From assembly GCF_000024165.1 (NCBI RefSeq), contig NC_013194.1:62001-126000 (forward strand): a stretch of DNA of 64,000 nt, given 5' to 3'. This DNA comes from Accumulibacter phosphatis (GTDB lineage: Bacteria; Pseudomonadota; Gammaproteobacteria; Burkholderiales; Rhodocyclaceae). A program made the position numbers and the translations under genes. This document shows positions 1 to 7,633 of the stretch, piece by piece; position 1 is the first letter of the stretch; each line of letters starts with the position of its first letter. The notes beneath the pieces are model-generated. The model saw nothing but the letters and a program-made list of their open reading frames with translations, was not told the origin of the DNA and did not search any database.

Positions 1-457
1 TCGGCAGGATGGCGACCGCGAGAACGACGACGCCGAGGCCGCCAATCCAGTGCATGAAGGTTCGCCAGAAGTTGATCGACAGGGGCAGAGTGTCGAGCCC
101 GGAGAGGACCGTCGCGCCGGTCGCCGTCAGACCGGAGACGGCCTCGAAGTAGGCGTCGGTCCACGACAGTTCCTTGATGTGCAGATACAGCGGCAGCGCC
201 CCGAAGGCCGGCAGCAGCGACCAGATCAGCGCGACCAGCAGGAAGCTCTCGCGCACGCGTATTTCGCGCTTTTGCCGGCGAACGGACAGCGACAACAGTG
301 CGCCGCTGGCCATCGTGATGAGCACCGCTTCGTCGTAGGCGCCGTGCGCACCGTCGGCGCTGAGCCATGAGAGACTGAGCGGCACCAGCATCAGGAAGCC
401 AAAACCGAGGATGAGGATGCCGAGAACGAAGAGCACCGGCGCGAAACGCTTGATCAT
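1..457 (-). CDS. trkH: Potassium uptake protein TrkH, N-terminal part
   Basis: This is the 5' portion of a gene that runs off the left edge of the window, so only about 152 N-terminal residues are visible. TrkH is the membrane-spanning, K+-translocating subunit of the Trk uptake system and works with cytoplasmic TrkA. The translation starts MIKRFAPVLFVLGILI and shows hydrophobic segments around residues 5-30, 40-60 and 70-95. It then has the P-loop-like stretch EAVSGLTATGATVLSGLD followed by HWIGGLGVVVLAVAILP, which is typical of the first pore region of the TrkH/KtrB family. The ATG at 457-455 is preceded by a GGAAAGG ribosome-binding site. The gene is divergent from the DUF1538 operon. Family assignment is secure; complete length and neighbours to the left are unknown. 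Confidence 0.9.
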   Translation of the reverse strand, partial: MIKRFAPVLFVLGILILGFGFLMLVPLSLSWLSADGAHGAYDEAVLITMASGALLSLSVRRQKREIRVRESFLLVALIWSLLPAFGALPLYLHIKELSWTDAYFEAVSGLTATGATVLSGLDTLPLSINFWRTFMHWIGGLGVVVLAVAILP

Positions 458-930
458 GCGAAGCCTTTCCGAAGAGCGGTCAACGAGCGCTGATCCGCCG
501 GCCGATCGCGTTCCCTCGCATCCACTTCCAGTGTATGTGGGCGATCAAAGAGGGCGCTCTGCAATCGAGGGATAGCGTGCAGCGGTGTGCAGGCGCGTGA
601 AGGGGCGACGGTAAATTCCCCCTTGGCAGTATCGCGCCAGACGGCGGTAGGGTCAATCGCCGGCGGATCTCGTCTTCTCGTGCTGGCTGCACCAACTTTC
701 GCCGTATTCTCGTCTCTGGAGTTGTTTGCGCCCCCCAGGGAACGTTTGATCCATATGGCATCACTTGCCAAGGGCTTGTCGTACCGGGCGATCTGCGGCA
801 TGATTCGTGGCCGTGCCGATGTTGGCCCGTAGATGCGCTGATTCCTTCGAGAGCCGATGACGCACGCTTGCCCCCCTCCTTCACAGTCGCCGAAGCGCTC
901 CCTGCGCTCGGTCGTCGCGGGCTAGGGCGC
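458..930. other. Intergenic region between divergent trkH and the DUF1538 operon
   Basis: About 470 bases separate the two divergent transcription units and should contain both promoters. Short open frames exist on both strands, for example 587-832 on the plus strand. None has a recognisable domain, good start context or neighbour relationship. No tRNA or repeat was seen. Confidence 0.4.
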
Positions 931-2430
931 ATGGGTTCCCTGCTGCGCATCGCCCGCGAACTGATGCGCGAAGCGGCGCGCGACCTAGCGCCGACGCTGG
1001 TCGTTGTGGCGATCTTTCAGGTATTTTTCATCCAGCGTATGCCGGACAGTCCGGCGGGGTTGATCGGCGGCTTTGCCGCTGTCCTTCTCGGCCTGGCACT
1101 CTTCGTCAAGGGACTCGACGCCGCGATTTTCCCGGCTGGCGAGACGATGGCTTTCGACTTTGCGCGTCGCGGTTCGTTTCTCTGGCTGATGCTCTTTGCC
1201 TTCTGCATCAGCTTTGCTTCGGTGGCTGCCGAGCCGGCGCTGATGGCCGTGGCCTACAAGGCGGAAGCGGTGTCGGGTGGCAGCATGGGTGCGCTGACCC
1301 TGCGCATGGTTGCGGCGCTCGGCGTCGGTCTGGCGGTGGTGGTTGGCGTATGGCGCATCGTCCTCGGCCACTCGATCGGCAACTACCTGATCCCCGGTTA
1401 CTTGATCGTCATCGCCCTGACGGTGTTTTCACCGCCGCAACTGGTCGGTCTGGCTTTCGATTCGGGTGGCGTTGTCGCCTCGACCGTCACTGCCCCCCTG
1501 TTGACGGCTCTCGGTGTTGGCCTGGCGACCAGCATTCGTGGCCGCAACCCGATGCTCGACGGCTTTGGTCTGATCGCTTTCGGCGCGCTCGCGCCGATGA
1601 TCATCATCCAGATCTACGGCATCGTCTTCTTCGTGCCGGCGGCGGCCGGCACGGCGGTGGTGATGATGCCGACCGACGACCAGCACCAGTATGCTGCCCT
1701 GGAACTGCTCTTCGACTTCCTGATCATGGTGAGAAACCTGCTGCCGATCATCGTCGTCGTCCTCTTCTCCAGTTTCGTCATCCTTCGCCGCCCGCTCGCC
1801 GATCCCAAAGGCCTGGCCGTGGGAATGGTCCTCGTGGCTGTCGGTCTCTTTCTCTTCGACGAGGGGCTGCAAGTCGGGCTCTTTCCGCTTGGCGACGAGA
1901 TGACCAAAGGCCTGATGGGCGACGGCGTCGCCATGTGGGCGGTCTATCTTTACGGTTTTCTCATCGGTTTCGCCACAACGATGGCGGAGCCGGCCTTGAT
2001 CGCCCTGTCGATCAAGGCCGACGAAGTGAGCCTTGGGCAACTCAAGGGCATCTGGCTGCGTTCGCTGGTATCGATCGGTGTCGGCATCGGCATCGTCATC
2101 GGCTGCGCGCGCATCATCGACGGAATCAACATCGCCTATTGGCTGATTCCGGGTTACCTGCTGGTCCTGGCCATGACCAAAGTGGCGCCGCGCTTCATCG
2201 TGCCGATCGCCTATGATTGCGGCGGCGTGACGACGTCGACGGTGACCGTGCCGCTGGTCACCGCCCTCGGCGTTGGGCTGGCCGAACGGACGCCCGGTCG
2301 TGACCCGATGATCGACGGTTTCGGTTTGATCGCCTTCGCTTCGCTGCTGCCGATGATTATCGTTATGTCCTATGGCATCCTCGCCTCCTGGCTGATGTCA
2401 AGGAAATCTGCCAAGGAGAAGACACGATGA
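931..2430 (+). CDS. DUF1538 integral membrane protein with internally duplicated domain
   Basis: This is a probable multi-pass membrane protein of about 499 residues with two tandem DUF1538 repeats. Each repeat carries a P-x-G-(E/D)-x-M element, an AEPAL motif, LIPGYL, a (F/Y)D(S/C)GGV-(V/T)(A/T)STVT motif and DGFGLIAF. In the first copy these fall near residues 70-245 and in the second near 310-490. The repeats and the roughly 12-14 hydrophobic segments resemble a transporter built from inverted or tandem halves, but no substrate is known for the family. The frame opens at a TTG at 868; the ATG at 931 is chosen because the conserved region begins just after it. The stop overlaps the next start by 4 bp (ATGA), so translation is probably coupled to the PII-like gene. 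Confidence 0.85.
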   Translation: MGSLLRIARELMREAARDLAPTLVVVAIFQVFFIQRMPDSPAGLIGGFAAVLLGLALFVKGLDAAIFPAGETMAFDFARRGSFLWLMLFAFCISFASVAAEPALMAVAYKAEAVSGGSMGALTLRMVAALGVGLAVVVGVWRIVLGHSIGNYLIPGYLIVIALTVFSPPQLVGLAFDSGGVVASTVTAPLLTALGVGLATSIRGRNPMLDGFGLIAFGALAPMIIIQIYGIVFFVPAAAGTAVVMMPTDDQHQYAALELLFDFLIMVRNLLPIIVVVLFSSFVILRRPLADPKGLAVGMVLVAVGLFLFDEGLQVGLFPLGDEMTKGLMGDGVAMWAVYLYGFLIGFATTMAEPALIALSIKADEVSLGQLKGIWLRSLVSIGVGIGIVIGCARIIDGINIAYWLIPGYLLVLAMTKVAPRFIVPIAYDCGGVTTSTVTVPLVTALGVGLAERTPGRDPMIDGFGLIAFASLLPMIIVMSYGILASWLMSRKSAKEKTR

Positions 2431-2774
2431 AGTTTTCTGCTGTCGTCCTGATCATCCCGGAAGAAGACGAGAACCGCGCGGTGGGGATTCTCAAGCACGC
2501 CGGCGCTACCGGCCTGACGATTCTCAAGGGCAAGGGTCTGCGCCACAACGAGCGCAAGACCTTTCTCGGCCTTGGCCTCGAGCGCAAGGAGTCGGTGCTG
2601 TTGTGCGTCGTCGAGAAGCAACTGGCGATGCGCATCTTGCGCTCGGTCAAGACCGAGATGAAACTCGATGAGCCGGGCGGCGGTCTCGCCTTTTCGCTGC
2701 CGCTGGGCAGTGTCGTCGGCATCGGTCTGGCGCAGATGCAGGCGTTTCGCCGCGAAGTCGAGGAGGATCTGTGA
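2427..2774 (+). CDS. PII-like nitrogen-regulator-family small protein
   Basis: This 115-residue protein resembles the PII (GlnB/GlnK) fold in size and pattern. It has an N-terminal beta strand (KFSAVVLIIPEED), a helix with ILKHAGATGLTILKGKG, where GlnB proteins carry their variable loop, and a second beta-alpha-beta unit ending near residue 100. The classical uridylylated T-loop tyrosine motif is not evident. It begins inside the DUF1538 stop codon after a strong AGGAGA ribosome-binding site. The pairing of a PII-like protein with a membrane protein recalls GlnK-AmtB or SbtB-SbtA, so a role as ligand-sensing regulator of the DUF1538 protein is a reasonable inference. The sequence alone does not show which ligand it binds. 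Confidence 0.75.
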   Translation: MKFSAVVLIIPEEDENRAVGILKHAGATGLTILKGKGLRHNERKTFLGLGLERKESVLLCVVEKQLAMRILRSVKTEMKLDEPGGGLAFSLPLGSVVGIGLAQMQAFRREVEEDL

Positions 2775-2848
2775 GTCGCCCTCGGCCATTGGCCTCAAGC
2801 CCGCTGTCGGGTCGCTGACCCCTATGATTGACTGAAGGAGTTCTTGTC

Positions 2849-3244
2849 ATGTTGGTTGCCGGAATCATGAAGAAGGATGTCGTCACCATCAGCCCGCTGG
2901 CCACCGTACGCGAGGCGCTGATGATGATGAAGGCTCGCGGGGTGCGCTCGCTGGTCGTCGAGAAGCGCCATTCCGGTGACGCCTACGGCCTCATCGCTTA
3001 TCGCGACGTCGCCAAGTCGGTCATCGCCGAGGATGGCGACATTGACCTTCTCAACGTCTACGACATTGCCCAGAAACCGGCGCTACAGGTTTCTCAGCAC
3101 CTGGAAATCCGCTATCTGGCGCGCCTGATGATCCAGTATTCGGTAAAGCGCGTGCTGGTCATCGACAACAACGAGTTGCAGGGCTTCGTCTCGGATACCG
3201 ACGTGGTGACCAGCCTCATTGAACGTGCGTTGCGCGATCGCTAG
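2849..3244 (+). CDS. CBS-domain-pair protein
   Basis: A 131-residue soluble protein consisting of two CBS motifs. The first runs from about residue 3 (GIMKKDVVTISPLATVREAL) to 62; the second from about 63 (DIAQKPALQVSQHLEIRYLA) to 125, ending SDTDVVTSLIERAL. CBS pairs bind adenosine nucleotides or S-adenosylmethionine and act as regulatory modules. The ATG at 2849 is chosen over an upstream in-frame GTG at 2828 because GGAG at 2837-2840 is correctly spaced and the domain starts immediately. It lies 74 bp after the PII-like gene, on the same strand, and likely belongs to the same operon. Together the two genes give the DUF1538 protein two candidate nucleotide sensors. Confidence 0.85.
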   Translation: MLVAGIMKKDVVTISPLATVREALMMMKARGVRSLVVEKRHSGDAYGLIAYRDVAKSVIAEDGDIDLLNVYDIAQKPALQVSQHLEIRYLARLMIQYSVKRVLVIDNNELQGFVSDTDVVTSLIERALRDR

Positions 3245-3256
3245 GTTCGGGACGCC

Positions 3257-3694
3257 ATGGAAAAGATCGTGCGCCGTTATGCGGCCCACTTCCCACGCTG
3301 GTGCCAGGCTTTCGGCGACCATCTCCCGGATCCGGGCGGCGAAGGGCGGGCGGTCGAGTGGCTGGTCGGCGAGGGCTGCGTTGGCGTGATCGTCCTGCCA
3401 GAGGTTCGCCGCCTCCTGATGCACGAACTGCTGGGACCACAGAAGCCCCACCTCGAGTTCCGGCAGCGCTCGCTGAGCCTCAACCGTTACGACTACGACG
3501 AGGTCGAGGTTCTTGGGCATTCCGGCTATGCGGCGCTGCGCGAGTTGCTGCTCGCCGGCGATGAAACGCACATGTTCCTGACCTACCACCTCATCTACCC
3601 TCCGGGGACGCGCATCATCACCGTATCGCTCAAGCCGCCGCTACCTCTGCTCTACAAGGAAATGGCGCCACTGGCGGTCAGCGTCTGCGCGTGA
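3257..3694 (+). CDS. Hypothetical protein, 145 aa
   Basis: I do not recognise this protein. It is soluble with no signal peptide. It contains a histidine- and tyrosine-rich central segment (LNRYDYDEVEVLGHSGYAALRELLL) and a C-terminal stretch, MFLTYHLIYPPGTRIITVSLKPP. It starts 12 bp after the CBS gene and shares its codon usage, so it is probably the last gene of the DUF1538-PII-CBS transcription unit. The ATG at 3257 is the first available start. After it, an imperfect inverted repeat (GCTGTC..GACAGC, about 3709-3740) without a clear U-run might act as a weak terminator. No function can be assigned. Confidence 0.6.
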   Translation: MEKIVRRYAAHFPRWCQAFGDHLPDPGGEGRAVEWLVGEGCVGVIVLPEVRRLLMHELLGPQKPHLEFRQRSLSLNRYDYDEVEVLGHSGYAALRELLLAGDETHMFLTYHLIYPPGTRIITVSLKPPLPLLYKEMAPLAVSVCA

Positions 3695-3844
3695 CACGGC
3701 CCCGGGTGGCTGTCGCCGCCGGCCCCAGCGGCTGACAGCGACTTTCGCAGGGCCAGTGATGCCTTCGGCCTTCTGGCGCAAGTGACGGCGAAAAGCGGAT
3801 AATCGGGACTTTCCGGCGTACTTCCCTCGCCGGTGGAGTTCGCC

Positions 3845-4924
3845 GTGACCCGACCAAGCAACGACAGTTTCCTGCGCGCCCTGCTCAAGGAGCCGACCGC
3901 GTACACGCCGGTATGGCTGATGCGTCAGGCCGGGCGCTATCTGCCCGAGTACTGCGAGACGCGCAAGCGGGCCGGCAGCTTCCTGCAGTTGTGCAAGAAC
4001 CCTGCCCTGGCCTGCGAGGTGACGCTGCAACCGCTCGCCCGCTACGATCTCGATGCGGCGATCCTCTTCTCCGACATTCTGACGATACCCGATGCGATGG
4101 GCCTCGGCCTCTACTTCACCGATGGCGAAGGGCCGCGCTTCGAACGTCCCTTGCGCGAGGAGTGGGCGATCCGCGATCTTACGGCGCCCGACCCTTGGGA
4201 TCACCTGCGTTACGTGATGGACGCCGTCGCCGAGATCAGACGCGCGCTGCACAACTCGGTACCGCTGATCGGCTTTGCGGGGAGTCCCTATACGCTCGCC
4301 TGCTACATGGTCGAAGGCGCTTCGAGCAGCGATTACCGCTGCATCAAGGGAATGCTCTACGAGCGGCCGGACCTGTTGCATCGCATTTTGTCGGTCACCG
4401 CCGACGCCGTCACCGCCTATCTGAATGCGCAGATCGAATCCGGCGCACAGGCGGTGATGATTTTCGATTCCTGGGGCGGTTCGCTGTCGGCGGCTGCGTA
4501 CGAGGAGTTCTCGCTGCAATACATGCAGCGTATCGTCGGCAATTTGCTCCGGGAGCGAGGTGGCGAGCGCGTTCCCTCGATCGTGTTTACCAAGGGTGGC
4601 GGTCTGTGGCTGGAGGCGATCGCTGACATCGGCTGCGACGCGGTCGGCCTCGACTGGACAATCGACATCGGGGAAGCGCGCCGACGCGTCGGTGACCGCG
4701 TGGCGCTGCAGGGCAACATCGACCCGGCCGTGCTTTTTGCCTCGCCCGAGAAAGTTGCCGCCGAAGCTCGACGGGTGCTGGAGAGCTATGGCGCCGGCCA
4801 GAACACGGGTCACGTTTTCAATCTGGGGCACGGCATCTCCCAGTTTACGCCGCCGGAGAACGTCACGGCACTGGTAGAGGAAGTACATGCGCATAGCGTG
4901 TTGCTGCGCACCAGAAGCGAATAA
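3845..4924 (+). CDS. hemE: Uroporphyrinogen III decarboxylase
   Basis: HemE decarboxylates the four acetate side chains of uroporphyrinogen III to give coproporphyrinogen III in haem and sirohaem synthesis; it acts as a cytoplasmic homodimer. The 359-residue product matches the family's usual length. It contains the substrate-binding arginine loop WLMRQAGRYLPEY near residue 24, the catalytic-Asp segment FSDILTIPDAMGLGL near residue 75, the GFAGSPYTLA segment, and the C-terminal FNLGHGI motif. Two in-frame GTG codons could start it (3833 and 3845). The second is preferred because GGAG lies 6 bp upstream and it gives an N-terminus (TRPSNDSFLRALL) like other HemE proteins. It is followed by the DnaA-box-containing intergenic region and then priA. 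Confidence 0.95.
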   Translation: MTRPSNDSFLRALLKEPTAYTPVWLMRQAGRYLPEYCETRKRAGSFLQLCKNPALACEVTLQPLARYDLDAAILFSDILTIPDAMGLGLYFTDGEGPRFERPLREEWAIRDLTAPDPWDHLRYVMDAVAEIRRALHNSVPLIGFAGSPYTLACYMVEGASSSDYRCIKGMLYERPDLLHRILSVTADAVTAYLNAQIESGAQAVMIFDSWGGSLSAAAYEEFSLQYMQRIVGNLLRERGGERVPSIVFTKGGGLWLEAIADIGCDAVGLDWTIDIGEARRRVGDRVALQGNIDPAVLFASPEKVAAEARRVLESYGAGQNTGHVFNLGHGISQFTPPENVTALVEEVHAHSVLLRTRSE

Positions 4925-5266
4925 ACATCGGTTGACCACTTGACTTATTCACAGAAATGCCGTGCATGTATCGCGCCCGCCAGGAAATCTCCCAAGAATC
5001 AGAGGTCTATCAATAATGCGCTGATTTATTGGGAGTTTTGTTATCGCTTATTTTTCCGGCAACGACCTGAAACCCTTGTGGGAAGGGCCTTTGCGGCACT
5101 TGTCTGACGCACGATCCACAGAGTTATCCACAGGAACTGTGCGTCGGGTCGAAAGCTCTGATAACTGAGGATGTTAGGCGGCTTTGAGAGAACTGGCGCG
5201 AGCTTCCGCCGCTAAGTGGCCCGTTGATTCCCCCCGGACTTCAACCCGTTTCGAGATTGCACGCGC
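4925..5266. promoter_or_regulatory. hemE-priA intergenic region with DnaA boxes and AT-rich element (candidate origin)
   Basis: This 342-bp gene-free region has two perfect matches to the DnaA box consensus TTATNCACA: TTATTCACA at 4945-4953 and TTATCCACA at 5124-5132. A weaker CGATCCACA lies at 5112-5120. Between them is a stretch (about 4998-5056) much richer in A+T than the surroundings. It contains an interrupted inverted repeat, CTCCCAA..ATCA / TGAT..TTGGGAG (about 4989-5035). In several proteobacteria the replication origin lies near hemE or in the neighbouring gid-par-atp region. The arrangement is compatible with oriC or with a DnaA-regulated promoter for priA. Only position and motifs support this; dnaA and gidA are not in the window. 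Confidence 0.5.
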
Positions 5267-7291
5267 ATGCCGCAGATAGTCCGCGTCGCCCTGGACGTGC
5301 CTCTGCGCCGCTTCTTCGACTACTGCGTACCGAAAGGAGAGTGCCTGTCGGTGGACGACATCGGCTGTCGCGTGCGCGTGCCGTTCGGCCAGCAACGGAA
5401 GATCGGCATCATCGTCGGACTGCCGAGCGAGAGTGCAGTTCCGCTCGCCCAGCTCAGATCCTGCGAGGTGGTGCTGCGCGACTTGCCGCCCTTGCCCGCT
5501 GACTGGTTCCGCCTGGTCGAGTTCTGCGCCGCCTATTACCAGGCTCCTGTGGGTCAGGTCATGTTGTCCACCTTGCCCGCCGGCCTGCGCTCGACCACTC
5601 CAGCGAAGCCCCGGCCGGTCCGGCGGTTGCCCGACGACACCCGGGCGATCGCGGCGCCGGCCCTGACCGCCGAACAGGAAATGTCGCTGGCCGCGATTGC
5701 GGCCGGTGGCCCGGGGTTTCACGCCTACCTGTTGCATGGCGTCACCGGCAGCGGCAAGACCGAGATCTATCTGCGCCTGATCGAGCGTACCCTCGCTGCC
5801 GGACGGCAATCGCTGTTGCTGGTGCCGGAGATCAACCTGACGCCACAACTCGAGGCGCGGGTGATGGCGCGTTTCCCCGCTGCCGGGCTGGTCAGTCTGC
5901 ATAGCGAACTCGGGGAATCCGCGCGCAACCGGAACTGGCGGGCAGCCTTGAGCGGCGCCGCGCGAATCGTTCTCGGCACGCGCCTGGCCGTCTTCGCTCC
6001 CTTGCCGGAACCGGGCCTGATCGTTGTCGACGAGGAGCATGATGCCTCTTTCAAACAGCAGGACGGCATTCGCTATTCGGCGCGCGACCTGGCCGTGTTC
6101 CGTGCCCGCCAGTGCGGAATTCCGATCGTCCTCGGTTCGGCGACGCCGTCGCTGGAAAGCTGGGCAAACGCCGCTGGCAACGGCGCGGGCAATGGCGCGC
6201 GCGCCCGCTACCGCCTGCTCTCGCTGCACGCGCGCGCGGTCGAGGGGGCTCGCCTGCCGGTGGTGCGGCGCGTCGACACGCGCGTTGACAAACCGATTGA
6301 CGGGCTATCCGGCGCGCTGCTCGAGGCGATCGAGAAACGCCTGGAACGCGGTGAGCAGAGTCTGCTGTTTCTCAATCGACGCGGGTACGCACCCGTGCTC
6401 GCCTGCATGGCCTGCGGCTGGACCTCCGGTTGCCGGCGTTGCGCTGCCCATCTAGTGCTGCATCTTGCCGACCGTTGCCTGCGTTGTCACCACTGTGGCT
6501 ATGCGGCGGCCGTGCCGAAGGCCTGCCCGACCTGCGGCAACCAGGATCTGAGCGCCTTCGGTCGCGGCACGCAGCGCCTGGAGGTGGTTCTCGGTGAGCG
6601 CTTTCCGCAGGCACGCGTCCTGCGTGTTGACCGCGACTCGGCGAGCAGCCGCACGCATTGGGAAGCGCTGGTGGCAAGGATCCACGCCGGCGAGGTCGAT
6701 ATTCTTGTCGGCACGCAGATGCTCGCCAAGGGTCACGACTTCCCGAAGCTGACGCTGGTCGGCGTCGTTTCTCCCGATGCTGCGCTCTTTGCCGCCGATT
6801 GGCGCGCGCCCGAGCGACTTTTTGCCCAGTTGATGCAGGTGGCCGGTCGCGCGGGGCGTGCGGACCGCCCGGGGGAAGTGCTGATCCAGACGCAGTTCCC
6901 CGACCATCCGTTGTATGCCGCCCTGGTCGACCACGACTATCCGGCCTTCGCCGCGGCCCATCTCAAGGAACGGCAGCAGGCAGGCTTTCCACCCTACACC
7001 CATCAGGCGATGCTGCGCGCGGAAGCGCCACGCATGGCAGACGCCCTGAGCTTCCTGAATACGGCGCGCGCCTGTCCGCCACCCGGTTGCGAGAACGCCG
7101 TGACCTTCTACGACGCGGTGCCGATGCGCCTTTCACGCAGAGCCAGCCGCGAACGCGGGCAGTTGCTCGTCGAGTCGTCGTCACGTCGCGTGTTGCAGCA
7201 GTTTCTTGCCGGCTGGGTGGTGCAGATCGAAGCCATCAAGGCGCCGGGCAGCCTGCGCTGGCACCTGGAGGTGGACCCGCTCGAGTTCTGA
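5267..7291 (+). CDS. priA: Primosomal replication restart helicase PriA
   Basis: PriA recognises stalled forks and D-loops, remodels them as a 3'-5' helicase and loads the primosome for replication restart. The 674-residue product has the N-terminal DNA-binding domain starting PQIVRVALDVPLRRFFDY. Walker A (GVTGSGKT) is near residues 157-164 and the DEEHD Walker B/DEAH box near residue 254. Eight cysteines in CMACG, CRRC, CLRCHHCG and CPTCG (about residues 380-425) form the two zinc-binding sites. The C-terminal helicase half contains GTQMLAKGHDFPKLTLV and QVAGRAGRADRPG. Length is close to the usual 700-730 residues. ATG 5267 follows directly on the DnaA-box region. It is transcribed with hemE and ppx orientation. 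Confidence 0.97.
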   Translation: MPQIVRVALDVPLRRFFDYCVPKGECLSVDDIGCRVRVPFGQQRKIGIIVGLPSESAVPLAQLRSCEVVLRDLPPLPADWFRLVEFCAAYYQAPVGQVMLSTLPAGLRSTTPAKPRPVRRLPDDTRAIAAPALTAEQEMSLAAIAAGGPGFHAYLLHGVTGSGKTEIYLRLIERTLAAGRQSLLLVPEINLTPQLEARVMARFPAAGLVSLHSELGESARNRNWRAALSGAARIVLGTRLAVFAPLPEPGLIVVDEEHDASFKQQDGIRYSARDLAVFRARQCGIPIVLGSATPSLESWANAAGNGAGNGARARYRLLSLHARAVEGARLPVVRRVDTRVDKPIDGLSGALLEAIEKRLERGEQSLLFLNRRGYAPVLACMACGWTSGCRRCAAHLVLHLADRCLRCHHCGYAAAVPKACPTCGNQDLSAFGRGTQRLEVVLGERFPQARVLRVDRDSASSRTHWEALVARIHAGEVDILVGTQMLAKGHDFPKLTLVGVVSPDAALFAADWRAPERLFAQLMQVAGRAGRADRPGEVLIQTQFPDHPLYAALVDHDYPAFAAAHLKERQQAGFPPYTHQAMLRAEAPRMADALSFLNTARACPPPGCENAVTFYDAVPMRLSRRASRERGQLLVESSSRRVLQQFLAGWVVQIEAIKAPGSLRWHLEVDPLEF

Positions 7292-7633
7292 CTTGGCGGC
7301 GCGGCCAGCGCGTGTGCGGGCGCTGCACCTCGCCTGTGCCACGGTAGCGCCCTCGTGGCCCCCGCCCCTTTGCCGCTCGAGCGAGCCGCCGCGTGGCCCG
7401 CTGTCGCGCACCGGCAAGGATTGACGAAGCCGCCGGGCCCAGGGATACTCTCCTCGAAAGCCAGCCTGGCCAGCTCCCCAGCGTGCACCATTTCACAGCG
7501 CGGCGAATTCCCGCCAGCTATTCTATCGGGTGCCGGTAGATGGGGGTCGCGCTTGCCACGCCCGCGCCGCTTCGGCGCTCACGCGACGAAGACGGGCCTC
7601 GTCTGCTGGCGCCACCCACCAAGGAGTCCTGAC
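7292..7633. other. priA-ppx intergenic region
   Basis: The ppx reading frame is open upstream to 7355, but this part is GC-rich and has no conserved family sequence. The family start is at 7634, so these 342 bases are read as non-coding. They presumably hold the ppx promoter. No clear terminator or repeat was seen. Confidence 0.4.

Noticed and set aside
587..832. 81-codon plus-strand ORF between trkH and the DUF1538 gene
   Set aside because: No ribosome-binding site or conserved motif, and overlapped by equally long frames on the other strand.
3641..4939. 432-codon minus-strand open frame opposite hemE
   Set aside because: It is antisense to a clear hemE gene. High GC and codon bias create long antisense frames; it has no recognisable domain.
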